36,937 nucleotides of DNA. It comes from Candidatus Mucispirillum faecigallinarum. GTDB taxonomy: Bacteria > Chrysiogenota > Deferribacteres > Deferribacterales > Mucispirillaceae. The stretch is taken from NCBI GenBank assembly GCA_019116905.1, contig DXAQ01000049.1, forward strand, positions 1-36,937, given 5' to 3'. Below are positions 1-6,090 of the stretch, piece by piece. The stretch's first letter is position 1; every line of letters starts with the position of its first letter. The position numbers and the translations under genes were made by a program. The notes below the pieces were generated by a model. It worked only from the letters and a program-made list of their open reading frames with translations. It did not search any database and was not told the DNA's origin.

Positions 1-213
1 CATAACTATACTGTATATTATTATTTATTTGCATTTATATTATGTATATCTTAATAAACATATTACTTATATCTAAGCAGAAAGTTATAAAATATTTGTG
101 TATAATTTTATAATCATATAGATAAAACAAACAATAAATATCTAAAAATAAAAATCCTTAGATAAATTTTATAATCTGCTGTTTTTTATATTATCATATA
201 ACAATATAGTATA
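1..213. other. AT-rich intergenic region downstream of the MerR gene
   Basis: This stretch lies beyond the 3' end of the minus-strand MerR gene and runs to the window edge. I see no ORF, RNA gene or T-tailed terminator in it. It holds an imperfect inverted repeat, listed separately, and otherwise only A/T runs. Confidence 0.6.
76..180. repeat. Imperfect inverted repeat with a long loop
   Basis: The left arm AGCAGA...TTATAAAAT (76-93) is complementary to ATTTTATAA-TCTGCT (166-180), giving 6 plus 9 base pairs with a 3-base bulge and a loop of about 72 bases. A further pair TATCTAAG (70-77) and CTTAGATA (157-164) lies beside it but is not nested. It could be a folded 3' UTR of the minus-strand operon. 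In sequence this AT-rich it could also be chance. Confidence 0.3.
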
Positions 214-576
214 TTACTGCAGTAATAAAAGAATTTCTTTTAATTCATTTTTTAATTCTTCTTTACTATATGGATTAGTTTCTGTATTTTCTGTGATACT
301 GCTGTTATTTACTTCGGCTTTAATTTCTGCATTTTCTTTATTTGCAATAATCTCTTTAATGCGCTGTTTTGCACCTTCAATCGTATATCTTTCATTATGG
401 AGCATATCTTTTAGCTGCTCCAGCAAATAAATGTGTTTACTTGTATAAAACCGCTGCCCACCAGTAGATTTTACTGGCTTTAACTGCTTAAACTGATTTT
501 CCCAATACCTTAATGTTGATGCTGGTAAATCCAGCATTTTAGACACTTCTCCAATTTTATAAAACTTATCAATCAT
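214..576 (-). CDS. MerR-family transcriptional regulator next to ihfA
   Basis: A 120-residue MerR-family DNA-binding protein. The N-terminal winged helix-turn-helix is clear: YKIGEVSKMLDLPASTLRYW at about residues 6-25, followed by the wing residues GGQRFYT. A dimerising helical stretch follows (about 48-78). The short, Glu/Asn-rich C-terminus has no Cys cluster or drug-binding domain, so the effector is unknown. Its start overlaps the stop of the upstream IHF-like gene by 8 bases (ATGATTGA), which implies translational coupling. The pair ihfA-merR is a recurrent arrangement in Gram-negative bacteria, often behind pheT, but here an EF-G paralogue lies upstream. The family call is firm; the target genes are unknown. 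Confidence 0.85.
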   Translation of the reverse strand: MIDKFYKIGEVSKMLDLPASTLRYWENQFKQLKPVKSTGGQRFYTSKHIYLLEQLKDMLHNERYTIEGAKQRIKEIIANKENAEIKAEVNNSSITENTETNPYSKEELKNELKEILLLLQ

Positions 577-844
577 TTACATCATCTTTAAAAATTTGGC
601 TTGGTCTAAAAACAACAACAGTTCTAGGTTCTATAACTGTTTCTTCACCTGTTTTAGGATTTCTGCCAATTCTTCTTCCTCTTTTTTTAACTTCAAAGTT
701 ACCAAAACCTGATATTTTAACATTTTCCGCTTTCAAAATATCTGTTTTTATCATATCAAATACTTCATCAACGACTTGTGCAATATCTTTTTTAGTTAAT
801 CCAAGTTTACTGTGGATATTTTCAACCATATCTGCTTTTGTCAT
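569..844 (-). CDS. ihfA: IHF-alpha-like HU-family DNA-bending protein
   Basis: A 91-residue histone-like protein of the HU/IHF family, which bends or wraps DNA as a dimer. The family signature is present: SGFGNFEVKKRGRRIGRNPKTGE at about residues 45-67, with the Pro of RNPKTGE at the tip of the minor-groove-inserting arm. The C-terminal strand reads VVVFRPSQ, closer to IhfA (FRPGQ) than to HU (FKAGK). The neighbouring merR gene also favours ihfA. The start has a good Shine-Dalgarno (AAAAGGGGG, about 8 bases upstream). Gene and merR overlap. An HU-alpha or HU-beta role cannot be excluded without the rest of the genome. Confidence 0.82.
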   Translation of the reverse strand: MTKADMVENIHSKLGLTKKDIAQVVDEVFDMIKTDILKAENVKISGFGNFEVKKRGRRIGRNPKTGEETVIEPRTVVVFRPSQIFKDDVND

Positions 845-929
845 TTTTATGCCCCCTTTTAATATGATTTATATTTTTATTTTTGTAAGCATATTAATAA
901 TATCATTAATTTATATTATCATAAATCAA

Positions 930-1859
930 TTATTGTGCACGAACTATTTTTATTATTCTATCTGTAATATTACTTTTCTGAGCTATTTGTTTAGCCTCAT
1001 TAAGCTCAGAGCAGCATAATTTTACAGTATACGTTTTTTCTGTAATGCCAACTTGTTTTATTAATGCATCAATATTTCTATTTTTAGCATATTCAACAGC
1101 ATCATTTTGTGTCAAAAAGTCTTCAATATGGTTTACTTTATTATCACCAAACATTTCGCTGCCAGTATCTGATTTTTCATAAACTTTCCACACAGAATAT
1201 GTGTTAGAGTATGCATCTACAACTTCCAGTTTGGTATTATTCTGTCCGCTTATCTCTTTTACTTTATTATACTGTTTTTCATCAATATTTTCAAATAAAA
1301 TTGAATATGTTTTTATAACAGGAGCAGCAGCCTGTGTTTTTTCATTTTCCTGCTTTAATGGTTTAGTAACAGGTTTTTCTTTTTTTACTTCCTGTTTTTT
1401 GTTTTCATCAACCTTTTTATTATCGGTAGTTTTTTCTGTTTCTTTATAATTATTTACAGGTAAAGCTTTTACAGGTATATTATTTTGTGCAAGCTGTTTC
1501 ACTGTATTATCTGCAGGAATAGTATTATTATCCTGCACAGTTGGTTCTTTAATTGTTTCAACAGGAGTATCTGCAAATTCAAATATCTGAATTTGCACAT
1601 ATCCTTGTTTTTCTTCTTCTGTTCTTGTATCTACAGGTGGAGGTGCCTCTACAACCTCCACAACTTTCTCAGAAAATACACCTAAATAATTAGCTACTAA
1701 TAAACCAGTTACAAGAGTAATAGCAGCTGCCAAAGCAACTTTTTTATCAATTCTTTTTCTAGAAACCCTTTTTGGTTTATTTTTAAGGGATTCAAGATAT
1801 TCTTTATTTATATCTGCAAGAGATTTATCATAATAACTATACAAATTTAGGTTATGCAT
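930..1859 (-). CDS. Membrane-anchored protein with SPOR-like C-terminus
   Basis: A 309-residue protein that I assign by architecture, not by close family recognition. Residues 1-40 are polar and basic (cytoplasmic), 41-62 form one hydrophobic membrane helix, and residues from about 63 to 185 are a low-complexity Pro/Glu/Lys/Thr linker, as in periplasm-spanning proteins. The C-terminal 125 residues contain two alpha/beta repeats with a 'NDAVEYAKN' segment and a final strand-helix-strand unit ending 'RIIKIVRAQ', resembling SPOR (peptidoglycan-binding) folds. It lies 27 bases after the EF-G paralogue on the same strand, so is probably co-transcribed. A role at the septum or cell wall is inference. 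The ribosome binding site is weak. Confidence 0.55.
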   Translation of the reverse strand: MHNLNLYSYYDKSLADINKEYLESLKNKPKRVSRKRIDKKVALAAAITLVTGLLVANYLGVFSEKVVEVVEAPPPVDTRTEEEKQGYVQIQIFEFADTPVETIKEPTVQDNNTIPADNTVKQLAQNNIPVKALPVNNYKETEKTTDNKKVDENKKQEVKKEKPVTKPLKQENEKTQAAAPVIKTYSILFENIDEKQYNKVKEISGQNNTKLEVVDAYSNTYSVWKVYEKSDTGSEMFGDNKVNHIEDFLTQNDAVEYAKNRNIDALIKQVGITEKTYTVKLCCSELNEAKQIAQKSNITDRIIKIVRAQ

Positions 1860-1886
1860 AATTCATCATCATACTATAAATATTTA

Positions 1887-3947
1887 TTAATCCTTTTTCT
1901 CATTTATTAATTTAACTGCTAAATGAGTAGGCAGTTCTTCATAATGGCTGAATTCCATAGTAAACATACCATGACCACCTGTCATACTTCTTAAATCAGG
2001 TGCATATTTTAATATTTCTGCCATAGGAACTGATGCCCTTATATGCTGACCTGCAGTTTGTGGTTCTACATTAGTTACTCTGCCGCGCCTTGAATTTAAA
2101 TCGCCAACTATTGCACCAACATACTGCTCAGGAGCATATACATCTATTATCATAATTGGTTCTAATATTACAGGTTTTGCCTCTGCTGCTATTTTTTTAA
2201 ATGCCATAGATGCTGCTATTTTAAATGCCATTTCAGAGCTGTCTACAGAATGGTATGAACCGTCATAAAGTGATGCTTTAAAATCTACCATAGGGTAGCC
2301 TGCCAAAATACCTTCTCTGGCTGCATCAATAATACCTTTTTCAACAGCAGGAATAAAGTTTCTAGGTACAACACCACCAACAATTCTATCTTCAAACTCA
2401 ATACCTGCACCTTTTTCTAAAGGTGTAATTTCAAGCCATACATCACCATACTGACCTTTACCGCCAGATTGTTTTTTATATTTACCCTGACCATTAGCTT
2501 TTATTTTTATTGTTTCCATATAAGGCACTTTTGGAGTATTTAATTCAACATGTACATTAAATTTTTTCTCTAATTTTTCAGCAACTACTTCTATATGCAT
2601 TTGCCCCATACCTGATAAAAGCAGGTCGCCTGTTTTTTCATCTCTCCTAAGTTTTAACCCTTTATCTTCTTCCATAAGTTTATGAAGGGCAGAAGATACT
2701 TTATCTTCATCTTCTTTTGATTTTGGAGTAATAGAAAATGATATAACAGGTTCAGGCAGTGTAACTGCTGGGAATGTAACAGGGTCCACATCTGATGATA
2801 ATGTATCAAATGTTTCTGTAACTTTAAGTTTAGTAGTCATACCTATCTGGCCGGCTGTTAATTCATCACATTTAACAAAGTTTTTACCCTGCAGAATATA
2901 AAGCTGTGAGATTTTCTCATATTCTTTTTTGTTAACATTATATACTGATGAATCATTTTTAAGAGAACCTGAATATATTCTAAAAACTGTAAGCTTTCCT
3001 GCATAAGGGTCTGCAAATGTTTTAAATACGTAAGCTGAAAATTCTTTATCTTCTGCTGTAACATCAACAGGTTCGCCAGAATTATCATCAATTGCAAATG
3101 CTGCCTCTCTTTGAAGTGGGGAAGGCAGGTAATCAATTATACCTTCTAACAGAAGTTTAGAACCAATATTTTTTATTGCAGAGCCGCAAAATACTGGAAC
3201 AAATCTTTTTGTTACAACGCCTTCTCTAAGACCTTTTCTGATTTCTTCCTCTGTAAATTCAGCACCTTCCAGGTATTTTTCAATTAAATCATCATCTGTT
3301 TCAGAAACTGCCTCTAATAATTTTTGTCTGTAAAATTCTGCTTCACTTAATAAATCTGCAGGTATATCTTCAATTGTATATTGTGCTGTAGGTTCAGCAG
3401 GATACATTAAAGCTTTCATTCTTACTAAATCTATAATACCCTTAAATGAACTTTCTTTACCAATAGGTAAAAAGATAGGTAAAGGAACTATACCAAACGC
3501 TTTTTCAATATCGCCAAGAGCTTTAAAAAAATCTGCTCTTTCTTTATCCATTTTATTAATAAATATAAGTTTTGAAAGATTGTATTCTTCTGCATACTGC
3601 CATACTCTTATTGTTTCAGCTTTAACACCTGTAATGGCAGAGGCAATAATTACAGCACCATCTACTGCAGAAAGTGCACATTTTGTTTCATGCAGGAAGT
3701 TTGTGTATCCTGGAGTATCTATAATATTAAGGAGGTTTTTATTCCACGTAACAGAAGCAACTTTTGCATTAATTGAAAATTTTCTTTCTATTTCTATTGG
3801 GTCAAAGTCCATAACGCTTGTTCCAGACTCTATATTTCCTATTTTTTGAGTAGCACCAGTATTATATAAGACAGCTTCTATCAGACTTGTTTTGCCAGCA
3901 CCACCATGGGAAATAAAAGCTACATTTCTTATCATACTTGTTTCCAT
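1887..3947 (-). CDS. EF-G paralogue (FusA2-type translational GTPase)
   Basis: A 686-residue translational GTPase with the full EF-G domain plan: G domain, domain II, and domains III-V with 'GGKGQYGDV' and the C-terminal 'MTGGHGMFTMEF' region. G motifs are HGGAGKTS (G1, residues 14-21), DTPG (77-80), NKMD (G4) and PIG (after G4). It departs from canonical FusA: the P-loop starts HGG, switch I reads ERKFSIN in place of ERGITI, and switch II reads DTPGY, placing Tyr81 where EF-G and EF-Tu carry the catalytic His. This matches the EF-G2/FusA2 group as known from mycobacteria and Thermus. It stands alone, not in a str operon, so it is probably a second, conditional factor. A GGAGG site lies 6 bases before the start. 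Confidence 0.85.
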   Translation of the reverse strand: METSMIRNVAFISHGGAGKTSLIEAVLYNTGATQKIGNIESGTSVMDFDPIEIERKFSINAKVASVTWNKNLLNIIDTPGYTNFLHETKCALSAVDGAVIIASAITGVKAETIRVWQYAEEYNLSKLIFINKMDKERADFFKALGDIEKAFGIVPLPIFLPIGKESSFKGIIDLVRMKALMYPAEPTAQYTIEDIPADLLSEAEFYRQKLLEAVSETDDDLIEKYLEGAEFTEEEIRKGLREGVVTKRFVPVFCGSAIKNIGSKLLLEGIIDYLPSPLQREAAFAIDDNSGEPVDVTAEDKEFSAYVFKTFADPYAGKLTVFRIYSGSLKNDSSVYNVNKKEYEKISQLYILQGKNFVKCDELTAGQIGMTTKLKVTETFDTLSSDVDPVTFPAVTLPEPVISFSITPKSKEDEDKVSSALHKLMEEDKGLKLRRDEKTGDLLLSGMGQMHIEVVAEKLEKKFNVHVELNTPKVPYMETIKIKANGQGKYKKQSGGKGQYGDVWLEITPLEKGAGIEFEDRIVGGVVPRNFIPAVEKGIIDAAREGILAGYPMVDFKASLYDGSYHSVDSSEMAFKIAASMAFKKIAAEAKPVILEPIMIIDVYAPEQYVGAIVGDLNSRRGRVTNVEPQTAGQHIRASVPMAEILKYAPDLRSMTGGHGMFTMEFSHYEELPTHLAVKLINEKKD

Positions 3948-3985
3948 ATAACGCCTCCAAAAAAACTGCGATTTCTAAATATTTA

Positions 3986-4014
3986 ATACTATCAGTAATA
4001 TTTGCAATATACAA
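3986..4014 (-). promoter_or_regulatory. Putative sigma70 promoter for the EF-G paralogue
   Basis: On the minus strand TTGTAT (4009-4014) is followed after 17 bases by TAGTAT (3986-3991), preceded by TGA, an extended -10 element. It lies about 40 bases upstream of the start codon, facing away from the RRM gene. Judged by eye in an AT-rich region. Confidence 0.42.
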
Positions 4015-4043
4015 GTATTTTTTATGATTTATTGTAAAAAAAG

Positions 4044-4070
4044 TTGTTTTTTTATTATAAATTTTATAAT
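4044..4070 (+). promoter_or_regulatory. Putative sigma70 promoter for the RRM gene
   Basis: TTGTTT (4044-4049), a 15-base spacer and a perfect TATAAT (4065-4070) lie 33 bases before the start codon. The spacer is short, so the -10 match carries most of the weight. Confidence 0.4.
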
Positions 4071-4102
4071 ATGCTTATCTATTTTAATTGTAAAGGTGTA
4101 TA

Positions 4103-4372
4103 ATGAAACGTATATACGTAGGTAATCTTGATTATGGTGTAACAGAAAATAGTGTAAGGGAACTTTTTGCAAAGTATGGTAAAGTGGATTCTGTTGCTTT
4201 TATTAGAGATAAAGAAAGTGGTATATTTAGAGGGTTTTGCTTTGTTAATATGGAAGATGAGGACAGTAAAAGGGCTATTGAAAAATTAAATAAAACTACT
4301 TTTGCAGGAAGAATTATTGAAGTAATGCCTGCTAATATGAAAAAAAGACGAAAAAAGAAATTTGAAGAATAA
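4103..4372 (+). CDS. RRM-domain RNA-binding protein
   Basis: An 89-residue single-RRM protein. RNP2 is IYVGNL (residues 4-9) and RNP1 is RGFCFVNM (43-50); aromatic residues at both sites fit single-stranded RNA binding. The C-terminal tail is a run of Lys/Arg (KKRRKKKFEE), likely aiding nucleic-acid contact; the glycine-rich tail found on some cyanobacterial Rbp proteins is absent. Bacterial proteins of this size are often linked to cold stress or mRNA handling, but targets here are unknown. AAAGGTG sits 4 bases before the start. The gene is monocistronic, with its own candidate promoter and a terminator right after the stop. Confidence 0.9.
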   Translation: MKRIYVGNLDYGVTENSVRELFAKYGKVDSVAFIRDKESGIFRGFCFVNMEDEDSKRAIEKLNKTTFAGRIIEVMPANMKKRRKKKFEE

Positions 4373-4378
4373 TTTAAA

Positions 4379-4409
4379 TAAGCCTGATAATTTTGATTTA
4401 TCAGGCTTA
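4379..4409. terminator. Bidirectional hairpin between convergent genes
   Basis: TAAGCCTGATAA (4379-4390) pairs perfectly with TTATCAGGCTTA (4398-4409) around a 7-base loop. A partly T-rich tail (aatatttt) follows on the plus strand. It lies between the 3' ends of the RRM gene and the PepSY-type gene and probably serves both. Confidence 0.75.
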
Positions 4410-4415
4410 AATATT

Positions 4416-4973
4416 TTAAAGAGATATGATTGCAAATATAATAGTTACTATAAAGCCAGCTGCTATAACAACATAGCTTTCTGTTTTTGGCACAAGTTTG
4501 CCGTTAACATTTTTCTTAAATACAGCAATTGTTAAACCAGAAATATAAAAACATACTAAAACAATACCATAAAGTATCATCATAATTTTAAATAACATGC
4601 CTGCTTTAGCTTTATGCAGCATAATCATATTACCAATAATACTTCTTTTGAAAGTAACAATTTCAGTAGAATTTTCTTTATCTTTTAATGTTATTAAATA
4701 ACCAGCACTTCCAACAGTTCTATTTACTTTTGATTTATCAAGTGAAACATTTTCTTTTGGCATTTTAACATTATTTTCTTTTGTCCATTGTTTTAAAAAT
4801 TCAACTTCCTGACCCTTGGCAATAGTTTGGTTAACTGTATAAGTATTTGTTTCTGCCCATGTATCCTGATTTGCACCTAAAATATACACAACACCTGTTA
4901 TTGCAACCATTATACCAACTGGAATAGTAAATAAAGCCATATAAAGATGGATTTTTCTAAAAATTTTTTTCAT
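4416..4973 (-). CDS. PepSY-associated membrane protein
   Basis: A 185-residue integral membrane protein. The N-terminus KIFRKIHLYMALFTIPVG and the hydrophobic run to about residue 33 form the first helix of PepSY_TM proteins. A polar loop (about 34-115) should lie outside the cytoplasm, then come 'LHKAKAG' and two more helices (about 124-150 and 165-185). It is shorter than the large PepSY_TM reductases and lacks the repeated conserved His set, so redox function is not supported. The divergent neighbours are iron regulation and uptake genes (DtxR-FeoA, feoB), so a part in iron or siderophore handling is plausible but inferred. GAGG lies 6 bases upstream of the start. Confidence 0.7.
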   Translation of the reverse strand: MKKIFRKIHLYMALFTIPVGIMVAITGVVYILGANQDTWAETNTYTVNQTIAKGQEVEFLKQWTKENNVKMPKENVSLDKSKVNRTVGSAGYLITLKDKENSTEIVTFKRSIIGNMIMLHKAKAGMLFKIMMILYGIVLVCFYISGLTIAVFKKNVNGKLVPKTESYVVIAAGFIVTIIFAIISL

Positions 4974-5227
4974 TTTCTACCTCAAAAAATTATTTAATTT
5001 ATACTTATGTATTATGTTTCAGTATTTTAGTTACATATTTTTATGAAAAAAACAATAAAAAAAATAATAAATATTTATATTGATATATAATTTCAATATG
5101 ATAATGCTATATTATTTATAACATATTATAAATAAAAGGTTTTTTTATTTTTTATAAAAATTAATTATCAATAATATTTATGTTGACTTGTCTAGTAAAA
5201 TAGTATATTTATAGTTTAAAATACAAA
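4974..5227. other. Divergent intergenic region, PepSY gene / DtxR gene
   Basis: About 254 bases of very AT-rich DNA between two divergent genes. It contains an inverted repeat ATATTGA/TCAATAT (5077-5083 and 5093-5099), a Fur-like half-site TGATAAT (5099-5105) with a poor second half, and the candidate DtxR-gene promoter. I see no ORF or RNA. Confidence 0.5.
5183..5211 (+). promoter_or_regulatory. Putative promoter for the dtxR-feoB operon
   Basis: TTGACT (5183-5188) is followed by TATTTA (5206-5211) after 17 bases, or TATATT (5204-5209) after 15. Transcription from here would begin only about 10 bases before the annotated ATG at 5228, which bears on the start choice for the regulator. Confidence 0.45.
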
Positions 5228-6001
5228 ATGTGCAAATGGGATACTTGTTTGAGTGAAGAACTTACTGCTAGTTTAGAAGATTATTTGGAAACAATTTACC
5301 TTATTATATCTGAAAAAGAGGCTGTCAGACCAAAAGATATAGCAAAAAGGCTTGATGTATCAAATGCATCTGTTACAGGTGCATTAAAAACTCTTGCAGA
5401 TAAGGGAATGATAAATTATGCTCCTTATGATGTGATTACTTTAACAAATAATGGCAGGCTTGCGGCTATGGATATTGTCCGCCGTCATGAGCTTTTAAGA
5501 GATTTTTTTGTTAAAGTGCTTGGGGTTTCAAAAGCAGAAGCTGATAAGGCAGCATGTGCTATGGAGCATGGTATATCTATTGAAATTATAGATAAATTAG
5601 CCAGATTTGCAGAGTTTATTGAAATATGTCCACGTGGTGGAGAAGCCTGGGCAAATGGTAATATAGCTTACTGTGATAAGGCGTTGTCTTTAGATGTCTG
5701 TCAGGAATGTATATCTTCTATTTCAGATAAAGTGAATGAAAATCACAATAAACAACTGCATGGAGGTCGTATAGTGAAAAAATTAAATGATGTTCGTCCT
5801 GGGGAACGATGTAAGGTTGTGAAAATTACTTCAAAAGGTAATCTTTTTAAAAGACTTACAGAAATGGGACTTACAACTGGTACAATCATTGAGGTTGAAA
5901 GAGTCGCTCCTCTTGGAGACCCTGTGGAAATGAAAGTTAAAGGCTATCATTTATCTTTAAGAAAAGATGAAGCATCTAAAATAGAAGTAGAAATGATGTA
6001 G
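5228..6001 (+). CDS. DtxR-family iron-dependent repressor with FeoA-like domain
   Basis: A 257-residue metal-responsive regulator. Residues about 12-75 form the winged HTH (LEDYLETIY...RLDVSNASVTGALKTL), followed by the metal-binding and dimerisation domain with RRHELL and the C-x-x-E-H pattern (CAMEH) matching DtxR Cys102/Glu105/His106. After a Cys-bearing linker (YCDKA...VCQEC) the last 75 residues are an SH3-like FeoA domain. It lies directly upstream of feoB, so it probably represses ferrous uptake when iron is plentiful. The track start has no ribosome binding site. A TTG at 5249, with GGGA a few bases upstream, would begin at SEELTASLEDY and is a fair alternative. Confidence 0.85.
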   Translation: MCKWDTCLSEELTASLEDYLETIYLIISEKEAVRPKDIAKRLDVSNASVTGALKTLADKGMINYAPYDVITLTNNGRLAAMDIVRRHELLRDFFVKVLGVSKAEADKAACAMEHGISIEIIDKLARFAEFIEICPRGGEAWANGNIAYCDKALSLDVCQECISSISDKVNENHNKQLHGGRIVKKLNDVRPGERCKVVKITSKGNLFKRLTEMGLTTGTIIEVERVAPLGDPVEMKVKGYHLSLRKDEASKIEVEMM

Positions 6002-6090
6002 TAATTTTTAAAATTACTATATTTTTTTATAATAAATTTTAGGCAAGACTAAAAAAATAAATTACTCTAAAATTATTTATGAGGATTAAT

